A stretch of 64,000 nt of DNA from Streptomyces sp. NRRL S-646. Its GTDB lineage: Bacteria > Actinomycetota > Actinomycetes > Streptomycetales > Streptomycetaceae. The notes under the pieces are model-generated. The model was not told where the DNA came from. It ran no database searches and saw only the letters and a list, made by a program, of their open reading frames with translations. Positions 32,092 through 43,447 of the stretch are shown in pieces; within the stretch, counting starts at the first letter, position 1, and the number at the start of each line of letters is the position of its first letter. The stretch is taken from the NCBI RefSeq assembly GCF_000720765.1, contig NZ_JODC01000022.1, forward strand, positions 60,703 through 124,702, in the 5' to 3' direction. Both the position numbers and the translations under genes were made by a program.

Positions 32092-33300
32092 CTACGGGAT
32101 GCTCCGCCGGGACCGCAACGGCCACTTGAGCACCAGCAGCATCGCCGTCACCAGATAGGGCACCGCGAACAGCGCGAACGCGGTGCTGTGCGCAGCTCTC
32201 GTCTCGATCGCCGCGTAGCCGCCGTACGCGGCGACCGTGGCGAGGTCGCTGCCCAGGCCCGCGACCGAGGTCAGGGTGGCCCGGCGAGTGTCGTCGATGC
32301 GCTGCTGGAGACGGACGTCGGCCAGTACCGTCGCCAGCTGGAAGCCTCCGAAGGCGAGCGCCAACAGGCCCAGGGCGGCAGGGGTCCGGGCCGCGGCGCC
32401 CAGGGCCATGGCGAGCGCGGCCGCCGTGAGGACCGCCGCCAGTCCCGCCGTACCCAGGCGTTCCCACGGCCCGGCCAGCAGGCCCCCGGCGGTCGCTCCC
32501 GCCCAGATCAGCAACAGCAGATAGGGGACCGTCGTCTCCGCCACGCCGGTGTCCCGCACCAGCAGCGGCGTGTACTCGTCGAGCGCCTCCCAGACGGCCC
32601 CCACCGCCGGGACGAGCAGGAGCGCTCCGCGCAGCGACCGGTCGCGGCGGACGGCGGCGAGCCCCTCCCGCAGAGTCGTGGACCAGTCCTCGGCGTCGGC
32701 CTCGGGCACCGCCCGGTCCTCCGGGAACCGGGTCGCCGTCGCGGCGCTCGCGAGGCAGGCCAGCACGCTCGCCGCTCCGACGGCGGGGTAGCCGCCCCAG
32801 GCGAACACGGGTCCGGCGAGCGCCATGGCCGCCATGATCGCGACATGTCCGGCGGCCCGGGCCCGGCCCATGATCCTGGCGTACTGATCGGCCTCACCGA
32901 GCCGTTCCAGTTCCTCGTACACCAGCGCCTCCAGCGCACCGGAGCCGAGTGCTCCGCGCGCGCCCCACAGGACGAACCCCACGGCGAAGGCCCAGTACGA
33001 AGGGGTGAGCACCCACAGGGCGAAGCCGACAGCGGTGAGCAGCGGGCCGAGCCGGAGCAGCAGCCGTCGGGAGACGGCGTCGGCCCAGGCGCCGGAAGGC
33101 ACCTCGAGCAGCACGCCGGTGAGGGACCAGAGGGCGAAGAGGGAGGAGATCTGCCAGACGGACAGACCGGTGTCGCTGAACAGCAGCGCGTACACCGGGT
33201 AGAGCAGGACGAAGTCGTCGAGGAACGCGTAGCCGTAGAGCGTGGCCGTGAGCCGGCGGACGCCGGCGGTGACGGGCACGCGCGCAGGTGAGAGTGTCAT
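32092..33300 (-). CDS. MFS transporter
   Basis: A 402-residue transporter with about 12 helices. TATLYGYAFLDDFVLLYPVY starts helix 1 and VWQISSLFALWSLTGVLLEV is helix 2. The loop motif is GAWADAVSRRLLLRL. A cytoplasmic linker (DRAVPEADAEDWSTTLRE) divides the halves. This composition resembles DHA-type drug or metabolite exporters. It precedes the histidine kinase gene by 57 bp in the same direction, so the kinase may be read from its transcript. Confidence 0.86.
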   Translation of the reverse strand: MTLSPARVPVTAGVRRLTATLYGYAFLDDFVLLYPVYALLFSDTGLSVWQISSLFALWSLTGVLLEVPSGAWADAVSRRLLLRLGPLLTAVGFALWVLTPSYWAFAVGFVLWGARGALGSGALEALVYEELERLGEADQYARIMGRARAAGHVAIMAAMALAGPVFAWGGYPAVGAASVLACLASAATATRFPEDRAVPEADAEDWSTTLREGLAAVRRDRSLRGALLLVPAVGAVWEALDEYTPLLVRDTGVAETTVPYLLLLIWAGATAGGLLAGPWERLGTAGLAAVLTAAALAMALGAAARTPAALGLLALAFGGFQLATVLADVRLQQRIDDTRRATLTSVAGLGSDLATVAAYGGYAAIETRAAHSTAFALFAVPYLVTAMLLVLKWPLRSRRSIP

Positions 33301-33436
33301 GAGGCCTTCCCGCAGGGACGGATCGGATGCCGGAGGTACGGCGTCCGAGGCGGCCCTCGGGAGGCACGGCTGGTGGATCAATGTCGCCAGGTCATGGCAC
33401 CGATGGTAGGCGCGTGCGGCGATCCCGTCGGGTGAA

Positions 33437-33889
33437 TTACGTCGGTGACCCCGACGAGAAGCGGCGCAGCAGCGGCGACAGCACCAGCACGGACTTGGTG
33501 CGCTCGACGAACGGCTCCCCGGCGATCCGCTCCAGGACCCGTTCGAAGTGGCGCATGTCGGAGGCGAAGACCTGCACGATCGCGTCCGCGTCGCCGGTGA
33601 CCGTGGAGGCGGCCACCACCTCCTGGTAGCGCTCAAGGCCTCGCCGGATGACCTCCGGCGAGGTGTTGTGCCGGCAGTAGATCTCGACGAACCCCTCGGT
33701 CTCCCAGCCGAGCGCCCCCGGGTCCACCCGAACGGTGAAGCCGGTGATGGCGCCCGTGGCACGCAGCCGGTCCACGCGCCGCTTCACGGCGGGCGCGGAC
33801 AGGCCGACGAGCTGCCCGATGTCCGCGTAGGAGCGGCGGGCGTCCTCGGCGAGGGCGTGCACGATGCGTTCGTCGAGATCGTTCAGCAC
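33437..33889 (-). CDS. Lrp/AsnC-family regulator
   Basis: A 150-residue amino-acid-responsive regulator. The N-terminal helix-turn-helix is LNDLDERIVHALAEDARRSY then ADIGQLVGLSAPAVKRRVDR, and the C-terminal RAM domain includes VVAASTVTGDADAIVQVFAS and ERTKSVLVLSPLLRRF. I chose the GTG at 33887-33889 because it gives the standard Lrp N-terminus and lies 10 bp after the permease stop, which implies an operon. An ATG at 33955 would add 22 residues that overlap the permease gene. Confidence 0.88.
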   Translation of the reverse strand: MLNDLDERIVHALAEDARRSYADIGQLVGLSAPAVKRRVDRLRATGAITGFTVRVDPGALGWETEGFVEIYCRHNTSPEVIRRGLERYQEVVAASTVTGDADAIVQVFASDMRHFERVLERIAGEPFVERTKSVLVLSPLLRRFSSGSPT

Positions 33890-33899
33890 TGCTGGTGGT

Positions 33900-35402
33900 T
33901 CACTTCTCTGGAGTCGCGAGTACGTCTGGAGTTGCGAGTTCTTCTCGCGTGGCAAGGCGGGAGCGGCGATAGCCGTACCCGAAGTAGAACACGAGCCCGA
34001 CCGCCATCCAGACCCCGAAGACCACCCAGGTGACGGTGGACAGACTGCCCATCATCCAGATGCAGAACGCGAAGCCCAGGGCGGGCAGCACCGGGGAGAG
34101 CGGCACCCGGAAGGTGCGGGGCATGGCCGGGCGGGTCCGGCGCAGCACGACCACGGCGATGTTGACCAGCGCGAAGGCGAAGAGGGTGCCGATGCTGGTG
34201 GCGTCGGCGAGCTGGCCGAGCGGGATCGCGGCGGCCAGGACTCCGCAGAACAGGGAGACGATCACCGTGTTCGCGCGCGGCGCGCCGGTCTTCGGGTGGA
34301 CCTTGCCGAACACCTTGGGGACGAGCCCGTCCCTGGACATCGCGAAGAGGATGCGGGTCTGGCCGTAGAGAACGGTCAGCACGACGCTCGCGATGGCGAC
34401 GACGGCGCAGGCGGCGAGCAGGGTGCCCCAGAAGGACTGGCCGGTGACGTCGCGCATGATCTGGGCGAGCGCTGCCTCCGAGTCGTTGAACCGCCGCCAG
34501 GGCTTGGCGCCGACGGCGACGGCGGCGACGAGGACGTACAGCGCGGTGACGATGACGAGCGACAGCATGATGGCCCGGGGCAGGTCGCGCTGGGCGTTCT
34601 TGGCCTCTTCACCTGCGGTGGAGGCGGCGTCGAAGCCGATGTAGGAGAAGAAGAGCGTGGCACCGGCGGCGCTCACGCCCGCCATGCCGAGCGGCATGAA
34701 GTGCGCGTAGTTCCCGGACCTGAAGCCCTGGATGCCGATGGCGCAGAAGAGCACCAGCGCGGCGATCTTCACACAGACCATGACCGTGTTGGCGCGGGCG
34801 GACTCCCGGGCGCCGCCCAGCAGGAACGTCATGGCCAGCAGGACCACGATCAGCGCGGGCAGGTTGAAGATGCCGCCGTCGCCGGGCGGGGCGGACAGGG
34901 CGTCCGGGATGGTGACCCCTATGGTCCCGTCGAGCAGTTCGTTGAGGTACTCGCCCCAGCCGACGGCCACGGCGGCGACCGAGACGCCGTACTCCAGGAC
35001 CAGACACCAGCCGCAGATCCAGGCGATCAGCTCGCCCATGGTTGCGTATGCATACGAGTACGAGGATCCGGCGACCGGGATGGTGCCCGCCAGCTCGGCA
35101 TACGAGAGGGCCGAGAAGAGGGCGGTCAGACCGGCGATGACGAAGGACAGGGTGACGGCGGGACCGGCCTTGGGCACGGCCTCGCCGAGGACCACGAAGA
35201 TGCCGGTGCCGAGGGTGGCGCCGATGCTGATCATGGTGAGCTGCCACAGTCCCAGGGAGCGGCGCAGGGCCCCTCCCTCACCCTGGCCGCCCTCCGCGAC
35301 CAGGCGTTCCACCGGCTTGCGGCGCATGAGGCGCGCGCCGACGCCCGGGGACGGTGGGGCGTTCGTGGTGCGGTCCTGCGGGGGTGCGCCTTGATCGAGC
35401 AC
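33900..35402 (-). CDS. APC-family cationic-type amino acid permease
   Basis: A 500-residue permease with 12-13 membrane helices and polar ends. LGLWQLTMISIGATLGTGIF carries the GxGIF substrate motif of helix 1, and SYAELAGTIPVAGSSYSYAY is the family signature of helix 3. The helix pattern and length resemble CAT-type cationic amino acid transporters, consistent with lysine or arginine uptake. The start is a GTG at 35400-35402. The Lrp-type gene follows 10 bp downstream. Confidence 0.9.
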   Translation of the reverse strand: MLDQGAPPQDRTTNAPPSPGVGARLMRRKPVERLVAEGGQGEGGALRRSLGLWQLTMISIGATLGTGIFVVLGEAVPKAGPAVTLSFVIAGLTALFSALSYAELAGTIPVAGSSYSYAYATMGELIAWICGWCLVLEYGVSVAAVAVGWGEYLNELLDGTIGVTIPDALSAPPGDGGIFNLPALIVVLLAMTFLLGGARESARANTVMVCVKIAALVLFCAIGIQGFRSGNYAHFMPLGMAGVSAAGATLFFSYIGFDAASTAGEEAKNAQRDLPRAIMLSLVIVTALYVLVAAVAVGAKPWRRFNDSEAALAQIMRDVTGQSFWGTLLAACAVVAIASVVLTVLYGQTRILFAMSRDGLVPKVFGKVHPKTGAPRANTVIVSLFCGVLAAAIPLGQLADATSIGTLFAFALVNIAVVVLRRTRPAMPRTFRVPLSPVLPALGFAFCIWMMGSLSTVTWVVFGVWMAVGLVFYFGYGYRRSRLATREELATPDVLATPEK

Positions 35403-35538
35403 GCGCTGACTCCTTCGTCACTGCGGTCAGGGCGGCGGGGACCGGCGGCACCCCTGCGCGAGCAGGAACCCACCGAGCGGGGTCCCTGCCACGCCACGTA
35501 CAGGGCATGACCTTACGGGGCATGCCTTCGCAGGCGAA

Positions 35539-35626
35539 ATGCAGCAACCTTGCGCATACCTGCAAGATCATTGCGTTCATCGCATCCGGGTGGGCGTTCG
35601 TTGCGCGGGGGCTGTCGAGCGTTGCG
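35539..35626. promoter_or_regulatory. TTGCG-motif cluster in the permease-Lrp leader
   Basis: An imperfect palindrome, ATGCAGCAA-CC-TTGCGCAT, lies at 35539-35557. TTGCG recurs at 35571-35575, within TTCGTTGCG at 35597-35605, and at 35622-35626. Four or five half-sites within 90 bp, at roughly helical spacing, fit cooperative binding of an octameric Lrp-type protein. The rest of the 233-bp gap (35403-35635) shows nothing else I can name. Confidence 0.4.
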
Positions 35627-35635
35627 TACGGCTGC

Positions 35636-36124
35636 TCAGCGCAGCTCCTTCACGAGGAAGGTGCAGGCGTCGATGCACTCGCGCTCGGCACCGTCCGCGT
35701 CGACGTACGTATAGCGGTCGAGGTAGTCCGTCACCGGGCGATACCCGAGCCGCGCGTACAGCGCGGCCGCGCGCGGGTTGTCCCTGCCGACACCGATACC
35801 GACGACCGGCAGGGCCCGTTCCCGGGCCAACTCCTCAGCCGCTCGGATCAGTCGGGTGCCGATCCCGCGCGAGCGGAGTTGCTCGGGCCAGACGCCCAGC
35901 CCGCCGATCTCGGGGCAGTCCACGGCCACTTCGGGCGCCTCGCAGCCGATCCAGCGCATCTCCGTGTGCCCCACGGGCCGGCCCTCCAGCCAGGCGAGCA
36001 GATACGTGCAGTCCCCCGCCTCCTGCCGGGCGAAGCGCCGGGCGTGGAACGAGGTCACTCCGGGCGAGGGGATGTACTGGTCGAGCAGCCCCACATCGGC
36101 GGCCCGGCAGACGGTGATCTCCAT
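35636..36124 (-). CDS. GNAT-family N-acetyltransferase
   Basis: A 162-residue acetyl-CoA-dependent acetyltransferase. The pyrophosphate-binding motif A is in GGLGVWPEQLRSRGIGTRLI (the R-G-I-G-T loop), followed by RAAEELARERALPVVGIGVG and motif B NPRAAALYARLGYRP. The acceptor is unknown. Start at the ATG 36122-36124. It is preceded by the guaB1 terminator and is therefore probably monocistronic. Confidence 0.9.
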   Translation of the reverse strand: MEITVCRAADVGLLDQYIPSPGVTSFHARRFARQEAGDCTYLLAWLEGRPVGHTEMRWIGCEAPEVAVDCPEIGGLGVWPEQLRSRGIGTRLIRAAEELARERALPVVGIGVGRDNPRAAALYARLGYRPVTDYLDRYTYVDADGAERECIDACTFLVKELR

Positions 36125-36148
36125 GCACCCGACGGTAGAGCCCAGGCA

Positions 36149-36186
36149 TGCCGACGGCCCCCGATTTTCAACGGGGGCCGTCGGCA
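36149..36186. terminator. terminator after guaB1
   Basis: TGCCGACGGCCCCCG (36149-36163) and CGGGGGCCGTCGGCA (36172-36186) form a perfect 15-bp stem with the loop ATTTTCAA. It lies 12 bp past the leftward guaB1 stop and before the GNAT start. Confidence 0.88.
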
Positions 36187-36197
36187 AGGGACTTCGC

Positions 36198-37682
<1,485 letters not shown>

Positions 37683-37791
37683 TCAGCCAGGGGGAAGAGC
37701 ACGTACTTCATTGTCCCATGTCGACCGGATTGCGATGCACGGGCAGATCATCCAGGCTGGTCAGAGGCCCCTTCGGAGGAACCTCCAAGCA

Positions 37792-38109
37792 CTATCGCGC
37801 CGTACCCCCGAGAGCCAGCGCCACACAGAGTGCCGGTGTACGGTCCGCCGCATCGGCGAACACCTCCTGCGCGGTCTCCCACTCCTGGGGGCTCGCCTTG
37901 GCGTACGCCTGCCAGTTCCGCACGACGACCAGCAGCCCCTTCTCCACGGCGGCCTCGGGCCAGACGCTGTGGTCGGAAAGGCTGTCGGCCAGGGCGTCCC
38001 AGTTGCGTCCGAACCAGTCGGGCAGCTGCAGGGCACGGACGGCGCGGTCCATCAGGCCCGCCTTGTCCGTGACCCCGTCGAGGTCCAGCGTGACCACGAG
38101 TTCCGTCAT
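37792..38109 (-). CDS. barstar-family RNase inhibitor-like protein
   Basis: A 105-residue barstar fold protein. LDLDGVTDKAGLMDRAVRAL, the hallmark LPDWFGRNWDALADSLSD loop and AFPEA-like VWPEAAVEKGLLVVVRNW fit the family. Barstar proteins bind and block barnase/RNase Sa-type nucleases. No ribonuclease gene is present in this window, so it may act on a distant RNase or an imported toxin. Confidence 0.9.
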   Translation of the reverse strand: MTELVVTLDLDGVTDKAGLMDRAVRALQLPDWFGRNWDALADSLSDHSVWPEAAVEKGLLVVVRNWQAYAKASPQEWETAQEVFADAADRTPALCVALALGGTAR

Positions 38110-38155
38110 CTCAGTACCGCCCTGAACGAGTCGTGGCAATTGTCCTGACCACCTG

Positions 38156-39175
38156 TCAGATCCCGTCCGGGTCGGCCCTGTTGAGCGCCGGCTTCGGCGT
38201 CGGGCCCGCGGTCATCAGGACGTCCGCGGCCGACGTGTCCGTCACCAGGCTGGTGACGAGCCCGGAGCGCAGCACCGCGTCGATGGCGGACGCCTTGCGC
38301 GCCCCGCCCGCGATCGCGACGACCTCGGGGATACGGCGGAGCTGGTCGGCCTTGACGGTGATGCACCGCTCGCCGAGGTCCCGGCCGACCCGGCGGCCCT
38401 GGCCGTCGAAGAGGTGCGCGGACATCTCGGCGGCGACGCCGAGCGAGGCGTAGTGCGCGCGCTCCTCGTCGCTGAGCATGTCGTGCACCGTCGAGATGCC
38501 CGGCTCCCAGGAACCGATGGAGACGCAGGCGACCGTGACCTTGTCGAAGTACTCGAAGGCCCGGGCGATCCCGGTCTGGTTGCGCAGCGCGGCCGCGGTC
38601 GCCGCGTCCGGCAGCAGCATCGGCGCGTAGATCGGGTGGGCGTCGCCGCCGGAGACCTGGGCGGCGCGGCGCACGGCCTCGACGGAGCCGCGCTCGGCGG
38701 TCCCGGCGTCGTACACGCCCGTCAGCTGCACCACCGTGCACGGCGGCAGCCGGTCCAGGGCCGCGGCCATGTGGATGGTGGAGCGGCCCCAGGCAAGGCC
38801 GAGCACATCGCCCTCGTTGACCAGTTCACCGAGCAGGTCGGCGGCCACTTCACCGAGGTTCTCCGGGTCGGGCGTCTCCTCGGCCTCGGCCGGGGACTCC
38901 ACCACGACGGCGTGCCTGAGGCCGTAGCGGGCACGCAGCGCGTCCGAGCGGTCGGCGTCCAGCTCGGCCGGGACGCGGATCTCGATACGTACGAGATCCC
39001 GTTCGAGAGCCGTCTCCAGGACCCGGGCCACCTTGAAGCGGCTGACGCCGAACTCCTCCGCGATCTGGATCTTGGACTTGCCCTCGAGGTAGAAGCGGCG
39101 GGCCATGGCCGCCGCCTGCACCAGCTCAGCGGGTCCCATCCGCACTGCTGACCGGCCCGCCGACATACCCGACAC
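38156..39175 (-). CDS. SorC/DeoR-type sugar-binding transcriptional regulator
   Basis: A 339-residue regulator. The N-terminal helix-turn-helix is in GKSKIQIAEEFGVSRFKVAR, and the C-terminal sugar-phosphate-binding domain contains DVLGLAWGRSTIHMAAALDR and VVAIAGGARKASAIDAVLRS. The GTG at 39173-39175 has GAGGAG six bases upstream and is preferred over upstream in-frame starts. Effector unknown; it precedes no metabolic gene on the same strand, but rpe lies 102 bp upstream in the same direction, which hints at pentose phosphate control. Confidence 0.9.
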   Translation of the reverse strand: MSGMSAGRSAVRMGPAELVQAAAMARRFYLEGKSKIQIAEEFGVSRFKVARVLETALERDLVRIEIRVPAELDADRSDALRARYGLRHAVVVESPAEAEETPDPENLGEVAADLLGELVNEGDVLGLAWGRSTIHMAAALDRLPPCTVVQLTGVYDAGTAERGSVEAVRRAAQVSGGDAHPIYAPMLLPDAATAAALRNQTGIARAFEYFDKVTVACVSIGSWEPGISTVHDMLSDEERAHYASLGVAAEMSAHLFDGQGRRVGRDLGERCITVKADQLRRIPEVVAIAGGARKASAIDAVLRSGLVTSLVTDTSAADVLMTAGPTPKPALNRADPDGI

Positions 39176-39277
39176 GGCGATCTCCTCACTGCTGTTCACA
39201 CTCTGGATTCGCCGTTCATCCTTGCAGATTCGGCGCACTTGATCCGCCCTGATGGGCGCCGTTCACGTTGTCTTGGC

Positions 39278-39964
39278 TCAGTGGTCGCACGCCCAGCTCG
39301 CCTTGGCGGTCACCGTCTCCGCCTGGGTGCGCAGTGCACGTACCGCGTGCGCCGGGTCCTCCGCTCCGTACACCGCCGAACCCGCGACGAACACGTCCGC
39401 GCCGGCCTCGGCGCAGCGCTCGATGGTGGAGGCGGAGACTCCGCCGTCCACCTGGAGCCACAGTTCGAGGCCGTGCTTGCTGATCAGCTCGCGGGTACGG
39501 CGGATCTTGGGAAGCATGATGTCGAGGAACGCCTGCCCGCCGAAGCCCGGCTCAACCGTCATGATCAGCAGCATGTCGAGCTCGGGGAGCAGGTCCTCGT
39601 ACGGCTCGATGGGCGTGGCGGGCTTCAGGGCCATCGAGGCGCGGGCGCCCTTGGCCCGGATCTCCCGGGCGAGCCGGACCGGCGCGGCGGCCGCCTCGAC
39701 ATGGAAGGTGACGGACGAGGCCCCCGCTTCAACGTACTGCGGAGCCCAGCGATCGGGGGCCTCGATCATCAGATGGCAGTCCAGCGGGGTGTCCGTCGCA
39801 CGGGCCAGCGACTCTACGACCGGCACGCCGAGCGTGAGGTTCGGGACGAAATGGTTGTCCATGACGTCGACGTGGAGCCAGTCGGCTCCTTCGACCGCCT
39901 TCGCCTCGTCCGCGAGGCGGGCGAAGTCGGCGGACAGGATGCTGGGGTTGATCTGCACGGCCAT
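39278..39964 (-). CDS. rpe: ribulose-phosphate 3-epimerase
   Basis: Interconverts ribulose 5-phosphate and xylulose 5-phosphate in the pentose phosphate pathway. The 228-residue TIM barrel shows [20 protein letters not shown], the metal-binding [50 protein letters not shown] and the phosphate loop [19 protein letters not shown]. It follows rsmB by 89 bp in the same direction. Confidence 0.96.
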   Translation of the reverse strand: MAVQINPSILSADFARLADEAKAVEGADWLHVDVMDNHFVPNLTLGVPVVESLARATDTPLDCHLMIEAPDRWAPQYVEAGASSVTFHVEAAAAPVRLAREIRAKGARASMALKPATPIEPYEDLLPELDMLLIMTVEPGFGGQAFLDIMLPKIRRTRELISKHGLELWLQVDGGVSASTIERCAEAGADVFVAGSAVYGAEDPAHAVRALRTQAETVTAKASWACDH

Positions 39965-40053
39965 GACCCAAGCCTGCCATGTCCGGGCACGTTTGTTCGC
40001 GCCGGTCCGGACCTGTGACGTTCATGGGATGTCGAGGACGGCGCCGCGCGAAG

Positions 40054-41481
40054 TCAGCCGGTCCTCCGGAAGAGCGCCAGATACATGGCGTCGGTCCCGT
40101 GCAGATGCGGCCACAGCTGTACGTCGGGGCCGTCGCCGAGGTCCGGTACGCCCGGCAGCAGGGGGCGCGCGTCGATCAGCTCGGCGTCCGGGTGCTGCTT
40201 GAGCAGGTCGTCGACGACGGCCCTGGTCTCGGCGAGATGCGGCGAGCAGGTGGCGTAGCCGACGACTCCGCCGACCCGTACGGCGTCCAGTGCGGTGCGC
40301 AGCAGGGCGCGCTGCAGCGGCCCGAACCCGTCCAGGTCCTCGGGACGGCGCCGCCAGCGCGCCTCGGGCCGTCGGCGCAGCGCGCCGAGCCCGGTGCAGG
40401 GGACGTCCATCAGGACGCGGTCGAAGGAGCCGGGCCGCCACGGCGGGCGGGTGTCGTCCGCCGCGATGACCTGGTACGGCCCGGGGTTGCCGCGCAGGGC
40501 CTTGGCCACCAGACCGGCCCGGTGCGGCTGCTTCTCGGAGGCGAGCAGTGTCGCCCCCCGCTCGGCGGCCAGCGCACCGAGCAGCGCCGCCTTCCCGCCC
40601 GGCCCGGCACACCCGTCGAGCCACTTCTCGTCCGGGCCGTCCAGGGGAGCATTGGCCAGCGCCAGGGCCACGAGCTGACTGCCTTCGTCCTGCACACCCG
40701 CACGACCGTCCCGTACGGCCTCGATCGCACCGGGCTCACCGCCTTCGGTGAGCCGCACGGCATACGGCGACCAGCGCCCCGCGACGGCGGCCTCCTCCCG
40801 GAGCAACTCCTCGGTCGTGGCCCGCCCGGGGCGCGCGACCAGGGTCACCTCGGGCCGCTCGTTGTCCGCCTCCAGCAGCCGCTCGATGCCGGCGCGGCCG
40901 CCGCCGAGGGAGTCCCACAGCGCGGAGACGACCCAGCGCGGGTGCGAGTGCACGACGGCCAGGTGATCCTCGGGGTCCTCGTCATAGGGCGGCGCGACGC
41001 GCTCGATCCAGGTGTCCAGGTCGTCCTGCGCGACCTTCCGCAGCACGGCGTTGACGAACTTGGCCCGCCCGTCACCGAGTACGACCCGGGCCAGCTCGAC
41101 GGAGGCGGACACGGCCGCATGGGTCGGAATCCGCGTCCCGAGCAGCTGGTGCACACCAAGACTCAGCACATCCAGCACCGGCGGGTCGACCTCGCGCAAC
41201 GGCCGGTCCACACAGGCGGAGATGACGGCGTCGTACGTGCCCTGCCGTCGCAGCGTCCCGTACACCAGCTCAGTCGCGAGCGCGGCGTCCCGCCCGTCGA
41301 ACTTGTCGGGTCCTTCCTTCTCCCGCGCCTTGCGCAGCAGCGGCGGCAGCACGAGGTTGGCGTACGCGTCCCGCTCGTCCACGGCCCTCAGGGCCTCGAA
41401 GGCGAGGATGCGGACGGGGTCCTTCTTGGGCCGACGGTGGGGCTTGCCGGGCTTGCGGGGCCCACGGGAGGTGTCGCTCAC
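40054..41481 (-). CDS. rsmB: 16S rRNA (cytosine-C5)-methyltransferase, RsmB/Fmu family
   Basis: A 475-residue enzyme with an N-terminal NusB-like RNA-binding domain (residues about 1-150, DPVRILAFEALRAVDERDAY) and a C-terminal SAM-dependent domain. SAM motif I is CAGPGGKAALLGALAAERGA. The two catalytic cysteines lie in VLMDVPCTGLGALRRRPEAR and GYATCSPHLAETRAVVDDLL. It is 63 bp downstream of fmt and is usually grouped with it. Confidence 0.93.
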   Translation of the reverse strand: MSDTSRGPRKPGKPHRRPKKDPVRILAFEALRAVDERDAYANLVLPPLLRKAREKEGPDKFDGRDAALATELVYGTLRRQGTYDAVISACVDRPLREVDPPVLDVLSLGVHQLLGTRIPTHAAVSASVELARVVLGDGRAKFVNAVLRKVAQDDLDTWIERVAPPYDEDPEDHLAVVHSHPRWVVSALWDSLGGGRAGIERLLEADNERPEVTLVARPGRATTEELLREEAAVAGRWSPYAVRLTEGGEPGAIEAVRDGRAGVQDEGSQLVALALANAPLDGPDEKWLDGCAGPGGKAALLGALAAERGATLLASEKQPHRAGLVAKALRGNPGPYQVIAADDTRPPWRPGSFDRVLMDVPCTGLGALRRRPEARWRRRPEDLDGFGPLQRALLRTALDAVRVGGVVGYATCSPHLAETRAVVDDLLKQHPDAELIDARPLLPGVPDLGDGPDVQLWPHLHGTDAMYLALFRRTG

Positions 41482-41544
41482 GAAAAAGGTGCTCCGGATG
41501 TCTGATGTGGATACGCACCAAGGGTACGTCCCGCTCGTCCCCCG

Positions 41545-43267
<1,723 letters not shown>

Positions 43268-43279
43268 ACCACCTCTCCC

Positions 43280-43309
43280 CTGCCCTCCCGGCCGGCCTCG
43301 GGAGGGCAG
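43280..43309. terminator. bidirectional terminator between converging genes
   Basis: CTGCCCTCCCG (43280-43290) and CGGGAGGGCAG (43299-43309) form a perfect 11-bp stem with an 8-nt loop. It lies 13 bp after the stop of the HTH-like gene. Confidence 0.82.
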
Positions 43310-43317
43310 CCGCACGT

Positions 43318-43440
43318 CGGGGCACGGGGATGCCGTGCACCTCGGGGAACGCGGCGGGACACGCCCCGGGGAACGGGGTGGGCTGCGCCTCCGGGGAACG
43401 CGGCTGGGCACACCTCGGGAGAGGCGGCGGGGCATACCTC
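43318..43440. repeat. 24-25-bp tandem repeat array
   Basis: Five degenerate units start with CGGGG(A/C)ACG-like cores at 43318, 43343, 43367, 43392 and 43416, giving a 24-25 bp period. Typical unit: CTCGGGGAACGCGGCGGG followed by a short CACG-type spacer. The array fills the gap between the terminator and the priA stop. The period is not a codon multiple throughout, so it is not coding. Confidence 0.75.
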
Positions 43441-43447
43441 CACCGCC

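Noticed and set aside
30211..33291. Plus-strand 1026-codon frame across the histidine kinase and MFS genes
   Set aside because: It crosses two well-supported genes on the other strand and has no domain or ribosome-binding site.
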